From contig JALHMF010000010.1 of NCBI GenBank assembly GCA_022844205.1, forward strand, positions 84,192 through 116,933: a stretch of DNA of 32,742 nt. Direction: 5' to 3'. Within the stretch, counting starts at the first letter, position 1; the number at the start of each line of letters is the position of its first letter. The stretch is from Xanthobacteraceae bacterium (GTDB lineage: Bacteria; Pseudomonadota; Alphaproteobacteria; Rhizobiales; Xanthobacteraceae). A program made the translations under genes and the position numbers. Of this stretch, positions 7,408 to 18,955 are shown piece by piece. The notes beneath the pieces are model-generated. The model was not told the DNA's origin and searched no databases. It worked only from the letters and a program-made list of their open reading frames with translations.

Positions 7408-8418
7408 ATGCGTCGGCTGTTCGACCGTTCTCGCGGCGCAGGCTTCGGCTTCTGGATGGCGCTCGCCGTGGTAGCCGTTACGCTGCCGCTGGCCGGCTGC
7501 GCCAACACCGACAAGAACGCGATCCTCCCCGACGAGCCGGCGGACAAGCTCTACAACGAGGGTTTGACTCTCTTGAACCGGCGCGAATATTCCGATGCCG
7601 CCAAGAAGTTCGAGGAAGTTGACCGCCAGCACCCCTATTCGGAATGGGCGCGCAAGTCGCTGCTGATGTCCGCTTTCGCCTACTACGAAGAAGGCAAGCA
7701 CGAAGAGACGATCGCCGCCGCCCGCCGTTACGTGGCGCTGCATCCGGGAAGCTCGGACGCCGCCTATGCGCAGTACCTGATCGCCTCCGCCCATTTCGAC
7801 CGGATCCCGGACATCACCCGCGACCAGGCCACCACCGAACGGGCGATGCGTTCGCTCGAGGAAGTGATCCGCAAATATCCCGACACCGAATATGCCGAGG
7901 GCTCCCGCCGCAAGCTCGAGATCGCCCGCGACCAGCTTGCCGGTAAGGAAATGATGATCGGCCGCTACTACATGGACAAGCGCAACTTCACCGGCGCCAT
8001 CAACCGCTTCAAGGCGGTGGTCACGCAGTATCAGACGACGCGCCATGTGGAAGAGGCACTGATGCGGCTCTCCGAATCCTATCTCGCACTCGGCATCGTG
8101 AACGAGGCGCAGACCGCCGCCGCCGTGCTTGGCCATAACTTCCCGTCGAGCCCGTGGTACCGCGACGCCTACAAGCTCGTGGAAAGCGACGGCAACGTTC
8201 CGCAGGAAAACAAGGACAGCTGGATCAGCCGCTCATTCGGCACGCGTCCCGGCGCCACCGTGCGTACCGCCCAGCCCGCCCCGGCAAGGCCCCCTGCTGC
8301 CGCCGTTCCCGCCGCCGCACCGCGCCCGGCTCCCGAAGGGCCAACGGTGATCGAAGCGCCGCGCGGGCCGCTTCCGGGTCATCCGCGTCCGGTTGACGAG
8401 GGCGCGCCGCAGTCCTGA
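7408..8418 (+). CDS. bamD: Outer membrane assembly lipoprotein BamD
   Basis: BamD is an essential lipoprotein of the BAM complex that inserts beta-barrel proteins into the outer membrane. The 336-aa precursor has a signal peptide ending in the lipobox LAGC (residues 28-31, lipidated Cys31). It is followed by TPR-type helical repeats from about residue 45 (YNEGLTLLNRREYSDAAKKF, then YAQYLIASAHFDRI, and GRYYMDKRNFTGAINRFKAV), as in the ComL/YfiO family. The last 70 or so residues are a low-complexity Pro/Ala tail, longer than in enterobacterial BamD. A purine-rich AAGAGGG stretch lies just upstream of the ATG. Confidence 0.95.
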   Translation: MRRLFDRSRGAGFGFWMALAVVAVTLPLAGCANTDKNAILPDEPADKLYNEGLTLLNRREYSDAAKKFEEVDRQHPYSEWARKSLLMSAFAYYEEGKHEETIAAARRYVALHPGSSDAAYAQYLIASAHFDRIPDITRDQATTERAMRSLEEVIRKYPDTEYAEGSRRKLEIARDQLAGKEMMIGRYYMDKRNFTGAINRFKAVVTQYQTTRHVEEALMRLSESYLALGIVNEAQTAAAVLGHNFPSSPWYRDAYKLVESDGNVPQENKDSWISRSFGTRPGATVRTAQPAPARPPAAAVPAAAPRPAPEGPTVIEAPRGPLPGHPRPVDEGAPQS

Positions 8419-8419
8419 T

Positions 8420-8434
8420 CCCGGTCTATCCGGG
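8420..8434 (+). terminator. Weak hairpin after bamD
   Basis: CCCGG-TCTAT-CCGGG forms a 5-bp stem directly after the bamD stop and is followed by a loosely T-rich stretch (TTCCTGTTTTGTTCC). It is a weak terminator or attenuator candidate between bamD and recN. Confidence 0.3.
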
Positions 8435-8495
8435 TCTTGCGTTCCTGTTTTGTTCCTGCAATGATTTTGGGTGCTCAAACAGATTCGGGCGCCCG

Positions 8496-10166
8496 ATGCT
8501 GGCTCATCTTTCCATCCGCGACATCGTTCTGATCGACAAGCTCGACATCGATCTCCGCCCCCGCCTGACGGCGCTGACCGGCGAGACGGGGGCGGGTAAA
8601 TCCATTGTACTCGACGCGTTCGCCCTTGCCTTGGGTTCGCGCGGTGCCGGCTCGCTGGTGCGCAGCGGCGCCGAGCAGGGCCAGGTGGTGGCGAGCTTCG
8701 ACGTGAAGCCCGAACATCCGGTGCGTTCGGCGCTGAAAAAGAACGGCCTCGACAGCGACGGCGAACTCATCCTGCGCCGCGTCCAGCTTGCCGACGGAAA
8801 AACCAAATCGTTCGTCAACGACCAGCCGGTGACCGTGCAGGTGCTGCGCGAGATCGGCCGCGAACTGGTGGAAATTCACGGCCAGCACGACGAGCGAGCG
8901 CTGATCGACACGGCGACACACCGCACCCTGCTCGATGCGTTCGCGGGCCTCACCGGCCGCGCGGTCAACGTGAACCGGCTCTGGAATTTGTGGCGGGCCG
9001 CGGAGTCGACCGTGGCCGCCGAACGCCAGCGGCTGCAGCGCGCGATGGCGGAAGCCGATTTCATCCGCCATGCGGTGAACGAACTCACGGCACTCGAACC
9101 GCAGCCCGGCGAGGAGCAGGCGCTCGCCGAGCGCCGCGCACAATTGATGCGCGCGGAGAAGGCGGCGGACGACCTGCGCGATGCGCATGAAACGCTGGCG
9201 GGGGCCGGCTCGCCGGTGCCGTCGCTCTCGGCGGCCTTGCGGAAACTGGAGCGGCGTGTCGCCGACGCCCCCGATCTTGTGGGCGCTCCCGTGAAGGCGC
9301 TCGATCAGGCGCTGCAGGCGCTGGAGGAAGCGCGTGCGGGGTTGGAAAGCGCGCTTTTGATCGCCGATTTCGATCCGAAGGAACTGGAGAAGAACGAGGA
9401 ACGGCTGTTCGGCCTGCGCGCGGCGGCGCGAAAATATGCCTCCACCGTGGAGGAATTGCCGGCGGTGGCGGCGCGCTTCAAGGCCGACCTCGATTCGCTC
9501 GATCGCGGCGCGGAGAAACTGGAAGCGCTGCAAAAGGCTTCCGCCGAAGCCGAGAAGAATTATCGCGCGGAGGCAGGCGCGCTTTCGGCCGCGCGCCGCA
9601 AGGCAGGGGGCTCGCTCGATGTCTCCGTGAACGAGGAACTGGCGCCGCTGAAGCTGGAGCGCGCGGAGTTTCTCACCCAGATCGAAACTGAAATGTCGCA
9701 GCCCGGCCCGGACGGGTTCGACCGCGTCGAATTCTGGGTGCGCACCAATCCGGGCGCGCGGCCTGGACCGCTGATGAAGGTCGCGTCCGGCGGCGAACTC
9801 GCGCGTTTCCTGCTCGCGCTGAAGGTGGTGCTCGCGGATCGCGGCTCGGCGCCGACGCTCGTATTCGACGAAATCGACACGGCGGTGGGCGGTGCCGTCT
9901 CGGACGCCATCGGGGCCCGGCTCGCCCGCCTTGGCGAAAAAGTGCAGGTGTTCTCGGTAACGCACGCGCCGCAGGTGGCGGCGCGGGCGGATCACCATTT
10001 CGTGGTCGAGAAAGAGCTGGTGGATGGCGGCCGGCGCGTGACCACGCGGGTCAGCGCACTCGATCCGAAGGCAAAGCGCGAAGAGATCGCCCGCATGCTT
10101 GCGGGCGCGGAAGTCACCGAAGAAGCGCGCCGGGCGGCGGAACGCCTGATCGCCGCGGCGGCGTAG
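8496..10166 (+). CDS. recN: DNA repair protein RecN
   Basis: RecN is an SMC-like ATPase acting in double-strand break repair. The 556-aa product has Walker A GETGAGKS at residues 29-36, the family motif HGQHDERALI near residue 128, a long Ala/Glu/Arg-rich central region expected to form a coiled coil (about 160-370), the ABC signature SGGELARFLLALKVVL, and Walker B TLVFDEIDTAVGG followed by the switch region SVTHAPQVAARADHH. The ATG at 8496 gives MLAHLSIRDIVLIDKL, as in relatives. No strong ribosome-binding site is visible. RecN next to ligA is usual here, but a mobile-like element now separates them. Confidence 0.95.
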   Translation: MLAHLSIRDIVLIDKLDIDLRPRLTALTGETGAGKSIVLDAFALALGSRGAGSLVRSGAEQGQVVASFDVKPEHPVRSALKKNGLDSDGELILRRVQLADGKTKSFVNDQPVTVQVLREIGRELVEIHGQHDERALIDTATHRTLLDAFAGLTGRAVNVNRLWNLWRAAESTVAAERQRLQRAMAEADFIRHAVNELTALEPQPGEEQALAERRAQLMRAEKAADDLRDAHETLAGAGSPVPSLSAALRKLERRVADAPDLVGAPVKALDQALQALEEARAGLESALLIADFDPKELEKNEERLFGLRAAARKYASTVEELPAVAARFKADLDSLDRGAEKLEALQKASAEAEKNYRAEAGALSAARRKAGGSLDVSVNEELAPLKLERAEFLTQIETEMSQPGPDGFDRVEFWVRTNPGARPGPLMKVASGGELARFLLALKVVLADRGSAPTLVFDEIDTAVGGAVSDAIGARLARLGEKVQVFSVTHAPQVAARADHHFVVEKELVDGGRRVTTRVSALDPKAKREEIARMLAGAEVTEEARRAAERLIAAAA

Positions 10167-10174
10167 TTGAAGCC

Positions 10175-12876
<2,702 letters not shown>

Positions 12877-12954
12877 GGCTGTAGCCTCGCTTCGGTGAAA
12901 TCGGTGAGATAATCCGTCCGAAGCTTTGGAGTTCCATTCAAGGAACCCGTCTCG

Positions 12955-14781
12955 TTAGGGGTGGAAAGGGGCCGTGACGGCCTCCAGCCAAGTGCCTGTT
13001 TCCCTGTCCAAATGGGAGGCAAGGCTTTCGCGCACGCGCCGGTGATAGTCGTTCAGCCAATTGAGCTCGGCCGCGCTCAGCATCGCCGGCACGATCAGGC
13101 GGCGGTCGAGGGGGGCGAGCGTCAGCGTCTCGAAGCCGAGCAGCTTTTTCTCCGCGTCCTTCGGCGCATGGTGTGGCGTCACGAGGATGAGGTTTTCGAT
13201 GCGGATGCCGTAGGCGCCGGTCTTGTAATAGCCGGGCTCGTTGGAGAGGATCATGCCCGGCTCCAGCGCTGCGGCGCCGAGCTTGGAAATCCGCGCCGGG
13301 CCTTCATGCACCGACAGATAGCTGCCGACCCCGTGGCCGGTGCCGTGATCGTAATCGAGGCCCGCGGCCCAGAGCGGTGCGCGCGCGAATGAGTCGAGCT
13401 GCGCGCCGTTGGTGCCGTCGGGAAACACCGCGCGGGCAATGGCGATATGACCCTTGAGCACGAGCGTGAAGCGCTCGCGCATTTCCTCCGAGGGCGTGCC
13501 GATGGCGACGGTGCGGGTGACGTCGGTGGTGCCGTCTTCATACTGCGCGCCGGAGTCGATCAAGAACAGCTCGCCCCTGCCGAGTTTGCGGTTCGTTTTT
13601 TCCGTGACGCGATAATGCACGATGGCGCCGTTCGGGCCGGAGCCGGAAATGGTCGGGAAGGAAATGTCCTTCAGCCTGCCGGTTTTGCAGCGGAGTTCCT
13701 CCAATGCGATAACGGCTTCGATTTCGGATTTGCCCGCACCCTCGCGGTCGAGCCAGCAGAGAAATTTCGCGAGCGCGGCAGCATCGCGAAGATGGGCGGC
13801 TTTGGCGCCTGCGATCTCGGCGGCGCTCTTCACCGCCTTCATGCGCATGACGGGATCAACGCCTTTGGAAACGCTGCCGCCTGCTTTTTCGATGATGTCG
13901 GCGAGTTTTCTCGGTGCCGTGCCTTGATCGAGGCGGATCGCACGGCCGCCGCTTGCGGCTTCGTGCAACTCGACTTCGAAGTCGCGCGGCTCGCGCACGT
14001 CGGCAAGCTTCGATAAGGCCGCACGCACTTCGTTGGAGAGTTTGCGGGCATCGATGAAAAGGGATGGCGAGCCTTCGCGCGGGACGATCGACCACGAGAT
14101 CGGCAGCGGCGTGTGGGCGACATCGCCGCCGCGGATGTTGAAGGTCCATGCCACGGAAGAAGGATCGGACAGTACGAGCGCGTCTAGTTTTGCTTTTGCA
14201 AGTTCGCTCTGTACCCGCGCAATCTTCGCTTCAGCGCTTTCGCCCGCGAATTTCAGATCGTGGAGCACGACTTTCGCCAGCGGCTCCGCCGGTCGGCCGG
14301 ACCAGATCAGGTCGATCAAGTTCTCGTCCAGCGGAACTGCCTTGCCGCCGGCGCGCGCGCAGGCTTTCTGCAAGCGCTCGACGCCGTCGAGCGTGCTTCG
14401 CCAAGGGTCGTAGGCAAGCGCGGCGCCGGTCGGCAGATTATCGGCGATCCACTCCGAAGGCGGGCGCGTCACCAGATGTTCGAGGGCGAATACGCTGCCA
14501 TCGACCTGTTCCTTTGCCTGCAAGGTGTAGCGGCCGTCGGTGAAGAGGGCGGCCCTGTCGGCGAGCACGATAATCGCCGCCGCCGAGCCGGTGAAGCCGG
14601 ACAGCCAGGCGATGCGCTCCTCGCACGGCGGCACATATTCGTTCTGGTGATGGTCGGCACGGGTCACGACGATGCCGTCGAGCTTGCGCTTCGCGAGTTC
14701 CACGCGCAGCTTCGCCACGCGCTCGGCACCCTTGGACGGGTCGGCGGTCTCCTCGAAGGACTGGAATTTCGCCTCGAACAT
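12955..14781 (-). CDS. Xaa-Pro aminopeptidase (M24B, three-domain type)
   Basis: This cytoplasmic metallopeptidase is expected to remove an N-terminal residue preceding proline. The 608-aa length fits the long aminopeptidase P type: two creatinase-like N-terminal domains (starting about residues 20 and 175), an M24 pita-bread catalytic domain from about 325, and a C-terminal extension typical of XPNPEP1-like enzymes. The metal ligands are visible in LIDSGAQYEDGTTDVTRT (two Asp), HGTGHGVGSYLSVHEGP (His), SNEPGYY (Glu) and RIENL (Glu). The gene is divergent from uvrD, with a palindromic repeat in the shared upstream region. Confidence 0.92.
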   Translation of the reverse strand: MFEAKFQSFEETADPSKGAERVAKLRVELAKRKLDGIVVTRADHHQNEYVPPCEERIAWLSGFTGSAAAIIVLADRAALFTDGRYTLQAKEQVDGSVFALEHLVTRPPSEWIADNLPTGAALAYDPWRSTLDGVERLQKACARAGGKAVPLDENLIDLIWSGRPAEPLAKVVLHDLKFAGESAEAKIARVQSELAKAKLDALVLSDPSSVAWTFNIRGGDVAHTPLPISWSIVPREGSPSLFIDARKLSNEVRAALSKLADVREPRDFEVELHEAASGGRAIRLDQGTAPRKLADIIEKAGGSVSKGVDPVMRMKAVKSAAEIAGAKAAHLRDAAALAKFLCWLDREGAGKSEIEAVIALEELRCKTGRLKDISFPTISGSGPNGAIVHYRVTEKTNRKLGRGELFLIDSGAQYEDGTTDVTRTVAIGTPSEEMRERFTLVLKGHIAIARAVFPDGTNGAQLDSFARAPLWAAGLDYDHGTGHGVGSYLSVHEGPARISKLGAAALEPGMILSNEPGYYKTGAYGIRIENLILVTPHHAPKDAEKKLLGFETLTLAPLDRRLIVPAMLSAAELNWLNDYHRRVRESLASHLDRETGTWLEAVTAPFHP

Positions 14782-14810
14782 GATCGTTAGTTACGCCGAA
14801 GGATGGATTC

Positions 14811-14930
14811 CGTCCATGCGATGGACGTGCCCCGGACGGCTGGCGCAGCGGCCAAGCCGGGTCCAGTTTCCGCCGTTGATCCATTCGCTGGACCCCGGGT
14901 CTCGCGCTGCGCGCTTGCCCGGGGAACGTC
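14811..14930. repeat. REPIN-like double palindrome between pepP-like gene and uvrD
   Basis: Outer arms GACGTGCCCCGG (14824-14835) and CCGGGGAACGTC (14919-14930) match at 11 of 12 positions as an inverted repeat. Inner arms CCGGGTCCAG (14857-14866) and CTGGACCCCGG (14888-14898) are also inverted. A small perfect hairpin, CGTCCAT-GCG-ATGGACG, abuts the left edge (14811-14827). The layout is two REP units in opposite orientation, of a sequence family different from the one in recN-ligA and uvrD. It occupies about half of the divergent intergenic region, so it may lie in the promoters of both genes. Confidence 0.75.
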
Positions 14931-15006
14931 GATATTCCGTACTCAACCCTCGCCAAAGCCTCACTGCGATGCCATTTTGTTCTCGTAAGAGATTCGTGAA
15001 AGCCCC

Positions 15007-17460
15007 ATGGCCGATCCGCTGAAAAATGTGCTCGACGATTTGCCGGCACCCGTGCCCGGCGGCATTGCCGCGCGCGCGCGGGCGGCGGCGGCCCCCGATT
15101 ATCTTTCGGGGCTGAACAAAGAGCAGATCGACGCGGTGGAAACGCTGGATGGTCCGGTGCTGGTGCTTGCCGGTGCGGGCACCGGCAAGACGCGGGTGCT
15201 GACCACGCGCATCGCGCATATCCTCGCGACCGGCCGGGCGCGGCCCTCCGAGATTTTGTCTGTGACTTTCACCAACAAGGCCGCGCGCGAAATGAAGGAT
15301 CGCGTCGGCCGCATGGTCGGCGAGGCGGTGGAAGGCATGCCGTGGCTCGGCACGTTCCATTCCATCGGCGTGAAGATCCTGCGCCGTCACGCCGAGCTTG
15401 TGGACCTCAAGAGCGATTTTACGATCCTCGACACCGACGACCAGATCCGCCTGATGAAGCAGGTGATCCAGGCCGCCGACATCGACGAGAAGCGCTGGCC
15501 CGCACGGCTGTTCGCGGCGATCGTGGACAACTGGAAGAACCGCGGGCTCACGCCCTCCGACTTGCCGGCTGGCGACGGCGCCTTCGGAGACGGCCGCGGC
15601 CGCGAGTTGTACGCCGCCTATCAGCAACGGCTGAAGACGCTGAACGCTGTGGACTTCGGCGATCTGCTTTTGGAAAATCTCCGGCTGTTCCGCACGCATT
15701 CGGACGTGCTTGCGCGCTATCAGGATCGTTTCCGCTACATGCTGGTGGACGAATATCAGGACACCAACGTCGCGCAGTATCTCTGGCTGCGGCTGCTCGC
15801 GCAGAGACCGGCCTCTTCCGTCATTCCGGGGCGCAGCGAAGCTGCGAACCCGGAACCCAGCGACACTGAGGCCGGTTCTGGATTCCGGGTCCGCTCCTCC
15901 GGAGCGTCCCGGAATGACCACGAGAATTTGCGTAAGCCAGCCAACATCGCTTGCGTCGGCGACGACGATCAATCCATTTACGGCTGGCGCGGTGCCGAGA
16001 TCGACAACATCCTCCGCTTCGAGAAGGATTTCCCCGGCGCGAAGGTGGTGCGGCTGGAGCGTAATTACCGCTCGACCGGACACATCCTCGCCGCCGCCTC
16101 GCATCTGATCTCGTTCAACCAGGGCCGTCTCGGCAAGACGCTGCACACCGAGGGCGAGCCGGGCGAGAAGGTCGCCGTCACCGGTGCCTGGGATTCCGAG
16201 GAGGAAGCCCGCTCCATCGCCGGCGAGATCGAAACCATGGGCCGCGCGGGACATAAACTGTCCGAGATCGCGATCCTGGTGCGCGCGTCGTTCCAGATGC
16301 GCGAGTTTGAAGATCGTTTTGTAACGCTCGGGCTGCCTTACAGGGTGATCGGCGGTCCGCGCTTTTATGAGCGGGCGGAAATCCGCGATGCGCTCGCCTA
16401 TTTCCGTTCGGTCTGTTCGCAGACGGACGATCTGGCATTCGAGCGCATTGTCAATGTGCCGAAGCGCGGCATCGGCGATGCGACCGTGCAAATCCTGCAC
16501 GACTACGGCCGCGCGCATCGCGTCTCGCTGATGGAGTCCGCGCGCGCGCTATCGGCCACGGAAGAACTGAAGCCGAAAGTCCGGCAGACGCTGCGCGATC
16601 TCGTGGCGAGTTTCGACCGCTGGCGCACGCAACTCGACCAGATTTCCCACACCGAGCTGGCCGAGGTCATCCTCGATGAGTCCGGCTACACCGGCATGTG
16701 GCAGGCGGAGCGTTCCGCCGATGCGTCGGGCCGCCTCGAAAACCTCAAGGAGCTTGTGCGCTCGATGGAGCAGTTCGAGAACATGCGCGGCTTCCTCGAA
16801 CATATTTCGCTGGTGATGGATGTCGAAAGCGGCGAGCAGCAGGACGCCGTCAACCTGATGACGCTGCACGCGGCGAAGGGACTGGAGTTCGACACGGTTT
16901 TTCTTCCGGGGTGGGAAGAGGGGCTGTTTCCGCATCAGCGCGCGCTCGACGATCAGGGCCGTGCGGGGCTGGAGGAAGAGCGGCGGCTCGCGCATGTCGG
17001 CCTCACGCGCGCGAAAAAGCGGCTGCGGATTTATTTCGCGATCAACCGGCGCATTCACGGCCTCTGGAATACGACCGTGCCGAGCCGGTTTCTGGATGAA
17101 TTGCCGGAAGCGCATGTGGATGTGCGCGAAGCGGCAAGCGGCTTTTCGGAGCCGCGCTCGCGCTTCGACCGCGTGGAGCCATTTTCCTCGGGCTACGGCA
17201 CGCCCGGCTGGCAACGGGCGCAGGCGCGGAAAGAGAACAACAATGAGCGCGGCCGCTTCGTGAAAACGCCGGTTACCATCGAAGGCACGGTTGTGGGAAC
17301 GTCGGACGCGTCGGCCGCGCAATTTTCGCGCGGCGAGCGGGTGTTTCACCAGAAGTTCGGTTATGGCCTTGTCACCGACGTGGACGGCACCAAGCTCACC
17401 GTCGACTTCGACAAGGCCGGCCAGAAGCGCGTCGTCGGCAATTTCGTGGAGCGGGTCTAA
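15007..17460 (+). CDS. uvrD: UvrD/PcrA-family DNA helicase with in-frame repeat insertion
   Basis: This superfamily 1A 3'-5' helicase acts in nucleotide excision and mismatch repair. The 817-aa product has Walker A GAGTGKT (residues 56-62), motif Ia (SVTFTNKAAREMKDR), motif II DEYQD (248-252), motif III GDDDQSIYGWRGAE (from 318), motif IV (RLERNYRS), motif V (NLMTLHAAKGLEFDTVF) and motif VI (EERRLAHVGLTRAKK), then a C-terminal Tudor-like tail (VFHQKFGYGLV). Residues 272-304 (15820-15918) come from a 99-bp palindromic element inserted exactly in frame between motifs II and III, just before the beta strand NIACVGDDDQ. The rest is intact, so the protein is probably functional with a surface loop. 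The ATG has only weak upstream complementarity. Confidence 0.94.
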   Translation: MADPLKNVLDDLPAPVPGGIAARARAAAAPDYLSGLNKEQIDAVETLDGPVLVLAGAGTGKTRVLTTRIAHILATGRARPSEILSVTFTNKAAREMKDRVGRMVGEAVEGMPWLGTFHSIGVKILRRHAELVDLKSDFTILDTDDQIRLMKQVIQAADIDEKRWPARLFAAIVDNWKNRGLTPSDLPAGDGAFGDGRGRELYAAYQQRLKTLNAVDFGDLLLENLRLFRTHSDVLARYQDRFRYMLVDEYQDTNVAQYLWLRLLAQRPASSVIPGRSEAANPEPSDTEAGSGFRVRSSGASRNDHENLRKPANIACVGDDDQSIYGWRGAEIDNILRFEKDFPGAKVVRLERNYRSTGHILAAASHLISFNQGRLGKTLHTEGEPGEKVAVTGAWDSEEEARSIAGEIETMGRAGHKLSEIAILVRASFQMREFEDRFVTLGLPYRVIGGPRFYERAEIRDALAYFRSVCSQTDDLAFERIVNVPKRGIGDATVQILHDYGRAHRVSLMESARALSATEELKPKVRQTLRDLVASFDRWRTQLDQISHTELAEVILDESGYTGMWQAERSADASGRLENLKELVRSMEQFENMRGFLEHISLVMDVESGEQQDAVNLMTLHAAKGLEFDTVFLPGWEEGLFPHQRALDDQGRAGLEEERRLAHVGLTRAKKRLRIYFAINRRIHGLWNTTVPSRFLDELPEAHVDVREAASGFSEPRSRFDRVEPFSSGYGTPGWQRAQARKENNNERGRFVKTPVTIEGTVVGTSDASAAQFSRGERVFHQKFGYGLVTDVDGTKLTVDFDKAGQKRVVGNFVERV
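15820..15918. repeat. 99-bp REPIN-like element in frame inside uvrD
   Basis: Terminal arms GTCATTCCGGG (15820-15830) and CCCGGAATGAC (15908-15918) are exact inverted repeats. Each half contains a hairpin: CGCAGC-GAA-GCTGCG at 15832-15846, and CGCTCC-TCC-GGAGCG at about 15892-15906. The first 14 bases equal the terminus of the GIY-YIG element at 10175. The length is exactly 33 codons and the element begins on a codon boundary, so it adds VIPGRSEAANPEPSDTEAGS and 13 more residues ending SRND without a stop codon. This is like the Rickettsia palindromic elements found inside genes. Confidence 0.88.
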
Positions 17461-17468
17461 GCGCCCGA

Positions 17469-18353
17469 ATGAACAACCCGTCCGATCCCGTCTATTCGAT
17501 GCGGCTGCACGCGGAGGAAGCTCGCGCCCGGCGCATCGCCGATCTGCTGCATGAGCAACTCGATCCGGACGACAGCGCGGTCAGTGCTTTCGAAGAGGGC
17601 AAGCGCTGGATCGTCGAAGTCCTGTTCAAGACCGCGCCCGACGAAAATTTCCTGCGCGAACTGGTGCGGCTGGTCGCCGACAAACAGGTGCCGGAAACCT
17701 CTTTTGGCCGGATCGCGCAGAAGGACTGGCTCGCGAGCAGCCTCGAGGGTTTGAAGCCGGTGCGTGCGGGGCGCTTTATCGTGCACGGCGCGCATGACCG
17801 CGCGAAGGTCGCGGTAAACCAGATCGGGATCGAAATTGAAGCCGCGTTGGCGTTCGGCACCGGCCATCACGGCACGACGCTTGGGTGCCTGCGCGCGATT
17901 GCACGGCTTGCAGCGGCCGGAGTTTGCCCTCGCAATACGCTCGACGTGGGAACCGGTACCGGCGTGCTCGCGATTGCCGCCGCGCGCGCGTTTCGCACAC
18001 CGGTCATCGCGGGCGAGATCGATCGTGTAGGCGTCATCACAGCGCGAAATAATGCGCGATTCAACAGAGCTGGAAATTTCGTTCAGGTGATTCACGCCAA
18101 CGGCCTCGACCATCCCGCCGTGCGTGCCGCGGCACCTTATGACCTGATCGTCGCCAACATTTTGCTGGCGCCGTTGAAGCGGCTGGCGCGGCCGATCGGT
18201 GCGGCGGTGGCTTCCGGAGGCACGGTGGTGCTGTCGGGATTGCTGCGCGAACATACGGCGTCCGCACTCGCAAGCTACACGGCGCTTGGCCTCGTGCTTC
18301 AGCGCCGTGAACTGATCGACGGCTGGGCAACGCTGACGTTCAAGAAGCCGTAA
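17469..18353 (+). CDS. prmA: Ribosomal protein L11 methyltransferase
   Basis: PrmA uses S-adenosylmethionine to methylate ribosomal protein L11. The 294-aa protein has an N-terminal substrate-recognition domain, then the PrmA motif ALAFGTGHHGTTLGCL (about residues 126-141), the Rossmann SAM-binding motif LDVGTGTGVLAIAAAR, and the catalytic-loop motif VANILLAPL in place of NPPY. Length is normal for the family. The gene starts 8 nt after the uvrD stop and is probably co-transcribed with it. A PRMT-type assignment is unlikely because the AFGTGHHGTT motif is PrmA-specific. Confidence 0.94.
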   Translation: MNNPSDPVYSMRLHAEEARARRIADLLHEQLDPDDSAVSAFEEGKRWIVEVLFKTAPDENFLRELVRLVADKQVPETSFGRIAQKDWLASSLEGLKPVRAGRFIVHGAHDRAKVAVNQIGIEIEAALAFGTGHHGTTLGCLRAIARLAAAGVCPRNTLDVGTGTGVLAIAAARAFRTPVIAGEIDRVGVITARNNARFNRAGNFVQVIHANGLDHPAVRAAAPYDLIVANILLAPLKRLARPIGAAVASGGTVVLSGLLREHTASALASYTALGLVLQRRELIDGWATLTFKKP

Positions 18354-18358
18354 TCAAT

Positions 18359-18446
18359 GTTATGCCCCGCGGAAGCAGGGCATCCAGTAAACTTCATCGG
18401 CTCAGTGATTACTGGATCGTCCGCTTTCGCGGACGATGCCAGGGGT
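18359..18446. repeat. REPIN-like double palindrome after prmA
   Basis: The left half carries the hairpin TGCCC-CGCGGAAGCA-GGGCA. The right half carries CGTCCGC-TTTC-GCGGACG. The halves face each other through ATCCAGTAA (left) and TTACTGGAT (right), a 9-bp perfect inverted repeat. It resembles the ATGCCCGCGGAAGCGGGCATCCAGTA repeats familiar in Bradyrhizobium-like genomes. It lies in the convergent gap between prmA and the small gene at 18511. Confidence 0.75.
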
Positions 18447-18451
18447 TGAAA

Positions 18452-18496
18452 CGAATTCGCCCCGGCGGGCGAAACCCGGCCGGGGCGATAAATTCG
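18452..18496. terminator. Long hairpin between convergent genes
   Basis: CGAATTCGCCCCGG (18452-18465) pairs with CCGGGGCG plus AATTCG (18480-18496) with a 3-nt bulge. An inner CGGG-CGAAA-CCCG stem extends it. The position between convergent prmA and the 77-aa gene suits a bidirectional terminator, but there is no U-run, so it may instead be another repeat unit. Confidence 0.45.
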
Positions 18497-18510
18497 TCGC
18501 GCGACAGCGT

Positions 18511-18744
18511 TTACTTTACGAAGGGATAATCCTTCGAGCCGGCCAGCGTACGGCGGAAACCGGCGGCGCGGAGCGCGTCGTCCGAGATGAAGTTGAGATG
18601 CATATTGATCTCTCGCTCAGCCTTACGGAGTTGCGCTTCCATCAGCGCTACCCAGAAGCGTTTGAGGAGACCTTCCTTCCTCGCCTTCGCCGGCGCGGCT
18701 TTCGCGGTACCAAATGAAGCGGTCTTCAGTGTTGCAGTTGCCAT
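18511..18744 (-). CDS. Small basic helical protein, function unknown
   Basis: The 77-aa product begins with an Ala/Lys/Thr-rich, probably disordered stretch (MATATLKTASFGTAKAAPAK), then a predicted helix (GLLKRFWVALMEAQLRKAER) and a short C-terminal part ending DYPFVK. A strong AGGGGA lies 7 nt before the ATG, which supports real translation. I do not recognise a named domain; the helix slightly recalls short DUF1127-like proteins of Rhizobiales. It stands alone, convergent with prmA, with its own upstream region at 18745-18955. Confidence 0.75.
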   Translation of the reverse strand: MATATLKTASFGTAKAAPAKARKEGLLKRFWVALMEAQLRKAEREINMHLNFISDDALRAAGFRRTLAGSKDYPFVK

Positions 18745-18955
18745 GGGTGTTCCCCTTTTCTCTTACTGCGAACCCGACCCGGGACACCCTCCCGGTTCAA
18801 TCGGCTTTCGTGGTGCAACATACTCGTTTCGCGATGCGGGAGTGATATGGCAGCACGCATGACTCATCTGCGAAGCGCGCATGGTTCGGCAACGAATTTG
18901 AAAGACTTGTGAAAGCCGCGCGTCGGAATCAAGACAGCAATGCGGCGAGCGCAGA

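Noticed and set aside
8475-9998. 507-codon open frame antisense to recN
   Set aside because: It is the mirror frame of a GC-rich gene; RecN motifs are intact on the plus strand.
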